Under the pieces are notes generated by a model. The model saw only the letters and a list, made by a program, of their open reading frames with translations. It did no database searches and was not told the DNA's origin. This document shows, piece after piece, positions 25,501 through 34,450 of a stretch of 64,000 bases of DNA. The translations under genes were made by a program, and so were the position numbers. Source of the DNA: Alopecurus myosuroides. Taxonomy: Eukaryota; Streptophyta; Magnoliopsida; Poales; Poaceae. Numbering within the stretch: the first letter of the stretch is position 1; each line of letters begins with the position of its first letter. The stretch covers positions 328,568,482 through 328,632,481 of the forward strand of contig CM054057.1 of the NCBI GenBank assembly GCA_028641055.1, in the 5' to 3' direction.

Positions 25501-26521
25501 TGTTGTCGTTCCCCACACGCACAAAATATCCAGTCTGCACAGCCTCATAAGAACTGAACCAATCTTTGTTACAGCAAATATGAAACGAACAAGCAGTATC
25601 AAGAATCCACTCATCATCACGGGTAACACATGCAGCAAAAACAGCTAGGCATTCACCATCCGAACTATTATCACCAGCAACAACAACAGCCTTACCAGTA
25701 CCATTACCATTACCGTCAGATTTATTTTTCGGTTGGTATGTGCCGTTCCTTTTCTCCTTGTTCTGCACCTTCCAGCAATCCTCAATGGTGTGATTGGTTT
25801 TCTTACAATACCTGCAGAACTTGTCACGTCCTTTGGACTTGGAACGGTCCATGCTCTTATCTCTGTTGTTGTTGTTGTAGATGTTATCTCGCTGCTCTGG
25901 TCTGCCTCGAACCTGCAATGCATCGCCTTTGGAGGACGATGGGTTTGACTGCACCATAACTTTCATCTTTTCCCTGGTCTGCAGGGCCTCACAAACTTCC
26001 GCGAGGGTTAGTTCATCGCGGCTTAACAGTATGGTATCACGCAGGTTTGTAAAAGAGCTAGGCAGCGAACATAACATCAGAAGAGCTAAGTCTTCATCAT
26101 CATATTTTACCTCCATCGACACTAGGTCGGACACGATCTCCTTGAAGATCGACAAGTGGCTCATGACAGAACCACCATCTTGCATCTTGAGCGAGAACAA
26201 CTTCATCTTAACATGCATCTTGCTGGTTAGATCTTTTGACATGCAGATCGATTCCAGCTTGAGCCACAACGCAGCTGCGGATTTGTCCACCAGCACCTCT
26301 TGCAAGATATCATTGGATAGATGAAGTTGAATCAACGACAAAGCCTTACGATCTTTGCGTTTCTCCTCGGAAGTCCAATCCTTGGCGTCCTTATTCCCGA
26401 ACTCATCCAGCGCCTCATCAAGATCCGATGCTTGCGATAGAATCGCACGCATCTTTACCTGCCACAGAGAAAACCTCGTCTTGTAGTCCAGCAACGGTAG
26501 ATCAAAGTTCATCGATGCCAT
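22523..26521 (-). pseudogene. Copia gag-pol polyprotein with one in-frame stop
   Basis: The frame starts at ATG 26521 and stays open to 22523 except for one TAA at 24202-24200. Before the stop (773 aa) it has a GAG domain (residues about 1-230), zinc knuckle CRYCKKTNHTIEDC (236-249), protease WILDTACSFH (Asp 308), integrase zinc site H441/H446/C472/C475, and the integrase core with D502, D565 and E601 in the expected D-D35-E spacing. After it (about 557 aa) come reverse transcriptase, with the first Asp in [10 protein letters not shown] and YVDD about 240 residues in, and RNase H ([21 protein letters not shown]). The stop lies in the linker between integrase and reverse transcriptase, after a Gln-Gln pair, so one C-to-T change in a CAA codon would explain it. 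This copy probably cannot make RT without readthrough. No frameshift is visible. Confidence 0.93.
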
Positions 26522-26543
26522 CGCGAATCCCTAATCTGAAACA

Positions 26544-26557
26544 GGACTCTGATACCA
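26544..26557 (-). other. Primer-binding site, tRNA-iMet type
   Basis: On the minus strand, two bases after the 5' LTR, the sequence is TGGTATCAGAGTCC. This matches the 3' end of initiator tRNA-Met as used by most plant copia elements. Confidence 0.9.
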
Positions 26558-26559
26558 CT

Positions 26560-27006
26560 TGTTACACGCAATAGCAAAACAACGATGAAATTAAGCAAGA
26601 TCAAACCAACGGGGACAAGAGATTTTAACGTGCAAAACCCTTCCAACAAGGAAGAGAAAAAACCACGGGCGCCAGCCAGCAATACTTCACTATTTCGGGG
26701 TGAGGTTACAATTACGTCGGGATTTACAATCTGTGGCTTATCCCGTGCGGCGGCTTACAAGAGGTATATAAAGGCGGTCCTGACCTAACTAGGTCGGTAA
26801 CTGTGAATCCAACTCCAACTCGGTAACGACTCGTACCGTACCGCGGGGGGCTGCCGTCCCCCGCACCCCCCTCCGTGCAGTCCACGTTTGTGCGGGGCGA
26901 GTGTTGGGCCAACTTTAGACTTCGTCGCGCCTCCGGCTCCACTTCGTCTGAAGTTCGGCCTTTATCAGTATATACGAATACGAATTTGGATCACCATAAA
27001 ATAACA
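26560..27006 (-). repeat. 5' LTR of the copia element
   Basis: 447 bp. On the minus strand it starts at 27006 and ends at 26560, next to the primer site. It carries the promoter. Confidence 0.95.
26765..26770 (-). promoter_or_regulatory. Probable TATA box in the copia 5' LTR
   Basis: CCTTTATATACCTC on the minus strand lies mid-LTR, with about 200 bp of R/U5 downstream before the primer site. The same sequence stands in the 3' LTR near 22185-22190. Confidence 0.55.
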
Positions 27007-27011
27007 GAATG

Positions 27012-27476
27012 GTCACGGTTTGTCGACAGATGGGATCCAAATTCGAGACTCGTGGATGCCGACAGAGTCGGTGACGCCGACTTCTTGATCGGCGAGTGGC
27101 AGCGTGGGATGCCCGTGTCGGGCCCAAGCCAGCTTTACTTCGCCACGACCGACCGTGGTCGTCGGTGGGGACCATGGCCAGCTGACACGACGAGGAGAAG
27201 AATCCACTCTGATTAGCGATGGTCGTGGGCATAGGAGGAAACAGCGACGGTGGTGCTTTGCCTGGAACATATCGTGGCGTCGTGGGAAAGATGAGAAGCA
27301 AGAAGACGAGGCAGAGGTAACGCAATCCCATTACAGGAATTTCGTGCGGATGTACCGGACCAGTAAGGGATACCGTGGTATCTAATTACAGGATTGTTGT
27401 AGCTCTAAAATCAGGTAACACTGTAAACACGTTACATTACAGATTAACAAACCAAACACCTCCGCAATGTTCAATG
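27012..27476 (+). other. Open frame next to the copia insertion, then unassigned sequence
   Basis: From 27007 a + strand frame reads EWSRFVDRWDPNSRLVDADR and stays open to a stop at 27216. It joins in frame with VTVVDGGHGS on the other side of the copia element if the 5-bp target duplication is counted once. I do not recognise the product. From about 27310 the DNA is AT-richer, with phrases such as ATTAACAAACCAAACAC common in grass MITEs. The evidence for a gene is weak. Confidence 0.25.
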
Positions 27477-27740
27477 ATTAAGACCATCTCCACTCGCGCC
27501 CCCCAAAGGCCACTCCCAAGCACTTTCCCGTCCGGAGTGGCCCCAACCTCGCCCACTTGTAACCCCCAAAGTCCATTCACATCCGGACATAACCCAATTC
27601 CCGTCCGAAAAACCCACACGAAATCCGCACCCTAGGGGTTGTGTTGGGGTGTCAGGACGTGAAGTTTCGTCGCCCGCACCAATAACCCGTCTACACGTGT
27701 CCATCTTCCCTCTCCCTCCACCTACCCACCTACCGATCAT
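27477..27740. mobile_element. Harbinger-type end fragment
   Basis: TTAAGACCATCTCCACTCGCGC at the left resembles a Harbinger terminal repeat (compare GAGCATCTCCAC at 13111), with TTA as a possible target site. The interior is C-rich and non-coding. No matching right end is seen before the FAD pseudogene. Confidence 0.35.
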
Positions 27741-27741
27741 T

Positions 27742-28043
27742 CTAGCCTGGCGCAACGGAACTTGAGTACTTGACCTCGTGTGGCGCCACAGAGAAATCCA
27801 CGTCTTTTGCCACTTCTCCCGTGGACGAAGACGTGGCGCGTAGCCCCTGCACCGGTAGGTGAAGGCTCCTGATTATGTCGCCGATGCCGAGGGCGTCGAG
27901 CGCGCGGAAGGCGGACCCTGACGCCCGGAGCGCCGGCGACGACTCCAGCACCACGCTCCGGACCCCTTGTGCAGGCCGACCAGCACGGCGAGGCCGGGCA
28001 GTCCGACGCCCACGATCACCACGTCCTCCTCCTCCTGCTGCAT
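27742..28043 (-). pseudogene. 5' fragment of an FAD-dependent monooxygenase gene, broken
   Basis: From ATG 28043 the minus strand gives an N-terminal Rossmann nucleotide-binding motif, VVIVGVGLPGLAVLVGLHKG (the GxGxxG type of FAD monooxygenases). A frameshift near 27955 follows, and the next frame continues with VLESSPALRASGSAFRALDA and ends at 27742. This order (binding loop, then VLE at the end of the second strand) is that of plant FAD-dependent monooxygenases related to zeaxanthin epoxidase and salicylate hydroxylase-like proteins. Only about 100 residues of a protein near 400 remain. The last residues (HEVKYSSSV) look as if an internal stretch was deleted. It is a truncated pseudogene; no other exon was found nearby. 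Confidence 0.7.
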
Positions 28044-28221
28044 GCTAGCTGCTCGGCCGACTGACCTGCAGTGCGCTTGACACGAATCGATCTGGCTCGA
28101 TCCCCACGGAGGACGTGGCCAAGTAGGGACTTGATGCGCGCCACCCGGCCGGCATCAGCGTCCTCGTTGCACAGGTAAACGAGGCAGGCCAGGCTGCCGC
28201 GGTGCGACCAGGCCCCGGTGT
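28044..28221 (-). other. Open frame of unknown origin between the FAD pseudogene and PMEI-1
   Basis: On the minus strand a frame reads MDTGAWSHRGSLACLVYLCN and continues for about 60 codons into the start of the FAD pseudogene. The composition is gene-like (GC-rich, few rare residues), but I recognise no family. It may be a fragment of a neighbouring exon or a chance frame. The sequence stops being shared with the second duplication unit near 28222. Confidence 0.25.
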
Positions 28222-28265
28222 CCATGACGGACGAAAGGAGATCGAATTCCACAATCGAACAGACA

Positions 28266-28796
28266 ATGGCTCCCTCAACCTCCTCTACCATCCTGATGAG
28301 CGTGGTGGTTGTCCTCTTGCTGCTCTTGCCTACGTCTTCGGCATACAACCAGATGATACTGGCCGCGTGCAAGACAGTCGGCGGTGGGAGCACATACTTC
28401 GACGTCCAGTTCTGCGAAGAAGCCCTCGGCTCCGTCCCCGGCGCCGGCAAGTCTCTCGACTATCAGGTTTTCGCCGTTCTTGCGGTGGGCCTCCTCGCGG
28501 ACAACGCCACCAGCACGACGACCAAGATCGATCGCCTGCTCCGCGGCGGCGGTGGCGGCGTGAAGCTTAATGCGGAGGACGGGGCCGCCGTGGCTCGGTG
28601 CCTCCAGTCGTGCCGGTCGCTGTACAGTGGGATTGTGGACGGCGGGCCTGTTTGTACCGCCGCGGTCAAGGCAGGGAAGTTTGCCGAGGCTACTGCTATC
28701 CTAGAGAAGGCGGCGGCCGCTGCCAAGGGGTGCGAGGACGGGTTCAGGATTCAGGAAGAACAATATGTCTTCTCCGTTGTCAGCAGAGGACGATGA
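28266..28796 (+). CDS. PMEI/invertase inhibitor-like protein 1, C-terminal frameshift
   Basis: The frame codes for 176 residues: a signal peptide (hydrophobic run VVVVLLLLLPTSSA), then a four-helix inhibitor domain with cysteines in ACKTVGGG, QFCEEAL, ARCLQSCRS, PVCTAAV and KGCEDGF. This spacing is that of the invertase/pectin methylesterase inhibitor family, closest in style to putative invertase inhibitors of the Pla a 1 type. Such proteins are secreted and bind cell-wall or vacuolar invertase, or pectin methylesterase. After GCEDGF a 7-bp tandem duplication (TTCAGGA, 28743-28756) shifts the frame to a short unrelated tail ending at 28796. The original frame is still open to a TGA at 28843-28845 and encodes a normal last helix. 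There is no intron, as usual. The gene may be a recent pseudogene or make a protein with an altered tail. Confidence 0.8.
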   Translation: MAPSTSSTILMSVVVVLLLLLPTSSAYNQMILAACKTVGGGSTYFDVQFCEEALGSVPGAGKSLDYQVFAVLAVGLLADNATSTTTKIDRLLRGGGGGVKLNAEDGAAVARCLQSCRSLYSGIVDGGPVCTAAVKAGKFAEATAILEKAAAAAKGCEDGFRIQEEQYVFSVVSRGR

Positions 28797-28895
28797 CGCC
28801 TTCATGCTCGCAAAGCTCGGCGTCGGGTTGCTTGGCTTTGCCTGAAAAGCCAGGAAAAATTGTTGCTGCTGCCGGTGTTTTGAATAAAATGAATA

Positions 28896-28988
28896 CTCCC
28901 TCCGATCCACAAAAATGGTCGCAACCTGTATTCAAATTTTCAGATGGACAACACACAGTCAACGACCATTAATACGGACCGGAGGTAG
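28896..28988. mobile_element. Stowaway-type MITE, 93 bp
   Basis: The ends CTCCCTCCGATCC and CGGACCGGAGGTAG are inverted repeats flanked by TA on both sides (28894-28895, 28989-28990). The equivalent place in the second unit (about 44820) reads GAATAGTTTTG without the insert, so it arrived after the duplication, in the 3' untranslated region of PMEI-1. Confidence 0.85.
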
Positions 28989-29267
28989 TACTAGTTTTGT
29001 TTATTTCGTAATAATTATAAAATTATCTCGAGATTTGTTTCTAGTGTCAATAAAATCCCCTAGATTACTAGGAGGAGGTGTCAGTCGTGATCTACTCACG
29101 AGCACCAGCAAAAACGTAATCGCCCTGTGCTCCCGTTTCCCCTTGCCAAGTACACTGCCTAAAACAAATTAATGATGCAAAATAAACATAACTGATTTTT
29201 AAGACACCAAACGACAAAAAGATAGCCCTCCAAAAAATGATATATCTCTGTTTGGTGATGTAAAATT

Positions 29268-29699
29268 TTACATCACGCTCGAAAATTTGCCTTTGCTGAT
29301 GCAAATATACATCACCAAATCCATTCCCCACAACAAATTCGGTGCACGCAAGCGAACCGGGCTCCTCCTGGCGCTCCCCGCACCGCCCTCACGGGCACAA
29401 CTCCCCCTTGGCGACCCATACCGACTTCCCGTAGTGTTGGCCATCCCCGCCACTCCGGTGAGCTCCTCCGCCAGCGGCCAGTCCGCGTCATGGAGACCCG
29501 CGTCGAAGAGGGCTGTGGAGAAATCACGTGACATCCCCTCCATCTCTTGCCCATCCGATGTCCAGCTTTGTAATTTAGTTCTTCTTCTATCTTCATGATG
29601 CACCGCGATGAAAGTACTTCGTGTACCGTCCCCTTCGCGGAGCCATGCGATGCGAGACCGTTGAAGCCACATGATTTTCCTCCAGGTAGAGCAACTCAT
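29268..29699 (-). pseudogene. LINE ORF2 fragment (left unit)
   Basis: The minus strand encodes MWLQRSRIAWLREGDG...VHHEDRRRTKLQSW, the segment between endonuclease and reverse transcriptase in plant L1-type LINEs (pattern WLxxGDxNTxFFHxxAxxRR). The downstream part is out of frame or unrelated. A homologous copy lies at about 45270-45510 in the right unit, so the fragment predates the duplication. 29700-30790 holds no gene I recognise; it includes a C-rich run at 29930-29960. Confidence 0.6.
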
Positions 29700-30806
29700 C
29701 CATATGATTTGTCAGATTTCTTTGTTTGATTTTGCTGTCATCATCCAAACAATGGCTTCCATCTCGGATCCTTATGTTTCCAGCTCCTTCAATATGGGCT
29801 TGAAGAGGTTCGGCTTCGAAGTGTAAAGCGAATTCCTCACTAGCTTCATGGATGCATTGATGTCCCCGGATCCTGGTATCCTACGCGACCAAGTGTCTTC
29901 AATATTTGGAGCCAAAGTCGTCTCGCTTGCCCCCCCCCCCACCCCCTCCCCACCCCCCAAATAACCTCGTAGCGATGGACTGGTCGTGCTAGTCGGCCTC
30001 ATGTGACAAGTTCTGCTGATAGCAACAATTAACTATGTTCTGGTCTCGATGACCAAGATGCCACATGCGCATATAAGAAAATATGGCACACCACACCCAC
30101 ATGCTATAGCCATCTCAAATCTGATTTTTACATTTATGTAACCCTTCTGTTTATTATCATATGGTGTGTGACCAGGAAGCCTATGTCATGCATATGACAA
30201 TGTGATAGGACTTCCCTAAAGTCTTTCTGAACGTTTCTTCTTGAAAAAGGTGCCATTGCCACGTGACTTAATTACAATCCCTTATCACGAGGCGCAGTTC
30301 ATTAGATTAGTTTTAGTTCTCCCAAGCAAGGTCCACATGCGGTGTCTCTAATTTACCTTGACCCTGCGTAAACAAAGATTCCTGTCCACTTTTATGCATA
30401 AGAGACGCCGCTACAATGGACATCAATGTGCATGTTGCTAAATGATAAAAAGTCAACGGAGATATCCTGCTACATGTATTGAGAAATGCCCTCGTCTTTT
30501 ACCATCATCCTTCACTTGAAAATACTCCTTCCAATTTGAAACCGCAGGTTTTTAACCTGTTCATCGTATTGTTTAGTCTCACTGAAAACCAGACTGGGCT
30601 TATTGAACTAGTTGGCTCATGTATATCTAACATATACTATTTGCTACAATGAATATATCATGGTATTGATTGTAAAAAAAGCTCGCTAACGGTTGCGGGT
30701 TGACCAAGACCCTAACCGTTCCAATCTAAAAGACTCCTTGGGCCCGACGGTCCTCCCCTAGGTGGGCCGCCAGTGATGCCAGTGTGGTGTGAGAGTCCCT
30801 CATCTT

Positions 30807-30976
30807 GATTTTATTACAAATATAACCCTCTACCAAAAAAATGCTAAAAATACCCCCCGCCGGATGAAAATGCCAAACCTAACCTGGCGGAAAGCTAGCT
30901 TTCCTTGGCATTTTCGTTCTGTGATGGGTATTTCTAGCATTTTTATTCGGCGGAGGGTTATATTTGTAATAAAATC
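30807..30976. mobile_element. MITE with long inverted repeats, Mutator-like
   Basis: The 170-bp insert has inverted repeats of about 50 bp beginning GATTTTATTACAAATATAAC. It is flanked by CCTCATCTT (30798-30806) and CCCCATCTT (30977-30985), a 9-bp duplication with one change, which points to the Mutator superfamily. The right unit (about 47150) has the empty site. Confidence 0.8.
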
Positions 30977-31250
30977 CCCCATCTTCCTCACCTTTGATTT
31001 GTTCTTGTTTTTGACATACTCAGGTGGTGGTGACAGGATCAGAGGACCGCCCTTCACGTCATGGACATGCGAGATGTATGTCCCCTCATCGTTAACACCA
31101 CCAAGGTCTAGTTTCCTCCTTGTTTCAGCATTGTTGTCCTTTTCTGAGTGATCAACAGGCATAACCATCTTCAACGGGCTGACGGTAGTGGCGTCAAATC
31201 TTCATTCTCATCTAGTGATGCATCCCTAGAGGGCCGTTTCCTAGATGCGG

Positions 31251-32125
31251 TGTCGTGGTGGTGTCACGGCAGATGCCATAGGATGGCTAAAGATGTGGGA
31301 ACGATGGACGCTGGAGGTGCTCGGGGAGGGATCACGCGACGAGTAGCCGCGTGAGGTAAGAACTAAACACTGCAAACAACACGATCTACCCAGGTTCAGG
31401 GCCCTCGTGAGGAGGTAAAACCCCTACTACTGCCTTTCTCTATGTATTCTGGTGTCTCACCGAGTAGCCACAGTACAATGTTCTTGCTACCGAGTAGCCA
31501 CTCTTCTCTCTACGTGATGAACTAGGTCAAGAATCTAGGGTTTCCTTGTGTCCCAGCATGCGATCCTCTCGCAGGAGGCGGCGGGGCACCTTATATACAT
31601 GGTGCCCAGCCGGATACGTCCAAACATGGACAAGTGTCGACACAGTGTGCACATCGTTCTTCTTCCGAGTTCCCGCTGACAGCTTTGGTTCCTAATCTTG
31701 GCTGCATCCGGAAAATCGTTGGGCAAAACCAAGGGGACAGTCTGGTATCACTGTGCCAAACACAGAGTAGGGCCCCCTTATCCTGCGACTGCCTGCTTCC
31801 ACACTGTCACTGTCAGGCAGGCCGGTCCCAGATGAACAGTAGTTTGAATAGTGCCAAGTACGGACCCAGGATACGCGGGATCCTGTGTCAGAACGGCTCC
31901 TTTGACTTCTGGCCCGAGTAGATTCCCGCCAATCTTACTCGGACCAGCTCTTCTACTCGAACGGACATAACTCTCTTAATATCTCTTTCTGGTCATCTTT
32001 CCGTAAGACCGAGTAGCAGTCGACCGGGTAGCAAGTACCGGGTAGGCGGCTACTCGACCAAACTTCCCTTCTGACTGTTGCCTTTACCACTTGCCTTTAC
32101 CCTACTCGGGGGTAACCCCCCGACA
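31251..32125. mobile_element. Solo LTR, 875 bp, with perfect target duplication
   Basis: It begins TGTCGTGGTGGTGTCACGG and ends CCCCCCGACA, with inverted termini TGTCG/CGACA. TGCGG flanks it on both sides (31246-31250, 32126-32130). The right unit shows the uninterrupted site GATGCGGCTTGCACG near 47484. No internal retrotransposon sequence is present, so it is an LTR left by recombination. It carries repeated GAGTAGCC / CGAGTAG motifs. It interrupts the old LINE sequence of this unit. Confidence 0.9.
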
Positions 32126-32700
32126 TGCGGCTTGCACGAGGAACAAAACAATGCGGTGCTGGCGCCAGCTGATCTGCCCGGCGTGTAGCCAACATCCATG
32201 TTCCATACTGCAATTCATATCCTTCCAGACCTCGTCTCCGCAATCCTCGTGGTCGTGGCCGAGCAAGCCATAACGTTTACATAAGAACGAGACCTTCTCA
32301 TATTTTAAAGGCAACCTTTTCCTCCCTTCCTCATGGATGATGAGTGAGACAAACCGCATCAATGGTTTAGCGATCTCAATCCTTGCTCTGATCGGCACAT
32401 AGTTGCCTTTGAAGAATAGTTTGGGTGTCATATGAGTTTCTTTTACCTTTCCCACCCTACGGGAAAGATCATCAACTACCTCAACCTTGCGGTAGAGTTC
32501 CGGGATGCAATGAATCTGAGCCCATACATACAGGACACTAAACTCAGAATCTCCGGATTGCTACGCCCATCATAACTCTCAATAAGAAGACTCCAACCAT
32601 GAAACGTCCAGGGCCTTTGATGAATGACCTTTTGGCTTTTTCCAATGGCCTAGGCAGTGCATCTGTAATATTAACAGATTCTTGGAATCTGATCCAATCC
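32126..32700 (-). pseudogene. LINE ORF1 fragment (left unit)
   Basis: The minus strand carries pieces of a plant LINE gag-like ORF1: a DUF4283-like part further upstream, then KETHMTPKLFFKGNYVPIRA, VSLIIHEEGRKRLPLKYEKV and a degenerate zinc knuckle (CKRYGLLGHDHEDC, second Cys missing). It is the partner of 47466-48092 and is broken by frameshifts and by the solo LTR at its 3' side. Confidence 0.7.
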
Positions 32701-33009
32701 CATAGCGGTGACAGAGTCGTCACGAGAGCACTAAATCCTTCGCTGGAGCACTAAACCCTAAACAAGAGGGAAACAAATTATTATATGAAAACCATTGGAT
32801 CTGCTTAATACTACACATTAAAGTATGTAGTACAATGTACCATAAAAACTTTGTAAACAAATTCACAAGAATATCAACGTGCAAGCTTTTTCATTTTCTT
32901 TACATGCTTGCATAATTTCAACGAGATTACATTAACGGTGTTATGAATACCATGATCACACGAGCCCTCATAGGCAGATACCAACAACTCATTATTTTTT
33001 ATTTACTTT

Positions 33010-33265
33010 GAAGGATTTTGAACTGCACTATACAGAAAAAAAATAGTGCTTAGTTTTGCGATATGTTGTTATGAAAAATGAGAAGTGATTTTTTTTTCAT
33101 AGAGAGCACCAAGAATATTATTTTGTCACGGAAATTTATACATATGTTCAACATTAGCATACGTTTGGCCCCATTTTTTCAGATTCATATTTGTTTTGAA
33201 TTTTTTAAACTACTAGGTGCAGGTGAGGTTGGGAGTCAAATCGCTGCTTCCATAATGTATGAAAC
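33010..33265. other. Left-unit-specific segment replacing GH51 exon 17
   Basis: Homology to the right unit stops near 33010 and resumes near 33265. In the right unit this interval contains the last GH51 exon (48462-48587). The sequence here is AT-rich and unassigned. The exchange removed the C-terminus of the left GH51 copy. Confidence 0.6.
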
Positions 33266-33428
33266 CAAAAGAACATAAGTAAAGAAAAGGCATCATCATC
33301 TTGCCTTATTTGGGTCACTGAACGAGTTTCCATCAAGCAAACCACTGGATTTGAGAACAGTGACAGTTGATCTTGCCGTATCGACACCAACTTCAAGTCC
33401 ACTTGCAGATATTGTTAAGTTCAGAACA

Positions 33429-33704
33429 TTATTTTCGAGGGTATGCAATTGCATACCGAATTTTTATAGAAGATAGAGTTTAATTACAGATTTATGACTG
33501 CAATGGATACAGAACCCTGCTATCAGACCCACTCCACTCCAAGCACTCAACGCGACTACTCTAGACAGATACCCTCCGCTCCGGCTCCAGCTGCCACCCA
33601 ACTCTTCAGTTTAGCTATCACTCTGTCAGCAAGCCCGCCCTCATTACACACTTGACTGGCGTTCCCGAACACCATTGAATTGTGTTGCTTCGACCGAATC
33701 CAGC
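33429..33704. other. Left-unit-specific insert truncating exon 16
   Basis: It begins TTATTTTCGAGGGTATGCAA and ends near CGACCGAATCCAGCA. The right unit has about 80 bp of ordinary exon/intron sequence here. Read on the minus strand it looks like the 3' end of a retroposon, but no clear poly(A) or target duplication is visible. Confidence 0.4.
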
Positions 33705-34450
33705 ATAGAGACCATGTATGTGGGTTGTTATGCAAGTATGTAAATGTGCATGCAATTGTGTATTGTTGTATATGGATTCGATCATTTCAAACATCAAGGA
33801 AAGTTTTTATCTAATGAACTGAATCCCAAAGGAAAATCTAATGAAGTGAAGCAATCACATGCAAGCTAGGAGGAATTGGAACTAATGAGTGTACCTTTAT
33901 CCTCAGGAACATATCCTTGTTGTATTTCTAGGTGATCGCAAATGCTGCCAATGAATCAGAGTAGCTGGAAGCAATACTCACTCGATGGATCACAACACTA
34001 CTTTATTCACGGAAAAAATATCTGCATGCGGTAACTAGTAACTGGGTGTTCCATACTGTTCCCAGGAGTTGAAGACTATCGCATCGGTGTTCCATCTAAT
34101 CATTATATTCAGACATAATCACTGAAACTGACATCATCAAGAATGTAGTATGAAAGGAAAAAAGAAAAAGCAAAAAAATGTTGGTACCAACGAGCGATCA
34201 TTTTCATTTAAGAGTGGAGCATTGGTCGCAATCCAGACGATATAACTGCAACGGAGAATGACACAGAACCCATCTCATTAACTCATACTAAGGAATTATT
34301 CTTACTTAGTTCCACATCCAGAAAATTCTTCACTAACAATTGTCAAAGACAATGCCAATTTACATTCAGGGAAACTCATGCGTGATAGAAGGACCCTATG
34401 GATTATCGATGTTTCCCAAACCTCAAGAAAAGAAGGAAGGATTGATAGCT

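Larger units (their letters stand above)
21980..27006 (-). mobile_element. Ty1/copia LTR retrotransposon, nearly intact
   Basis: The element is 5,027 bp long with two 447-bp LTRs that begin TGTTACACGC and end ATAACA on the + strand. A perfect 5-bp target duplication, GAATG, flanks it (21975-21979 and 27007-27011). A tRNA-iMet primer site and a short purine tract are in place. I count four substitutions between the LTRs; at the usual grass LTR rate of 1.3e-8 per site per year this suggests insertion roughly 0.3-0.4 million years ago. One polyprotein frame covers GAG, protease, integrase, reverse transcriptase and RNase H in copia order and is broken by a single TAA. The GAG style suggests the Tork/TAR group, but no family name is assigned. 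Confidence 0.95.

Noticed and set aside
25630..26324. Cys- and Gln-rich + strand frames within 24.7-26.3 kb
   Set aside because: Antisense shadows of the copia gag-pol frame.
28016..28450. 144-codon frame antisense to PMEI-1
   Set aside because: The part over PMEI-1 is the antisense shadow of a conserved coding region. Only 28044-28221 is listed, as unknown.
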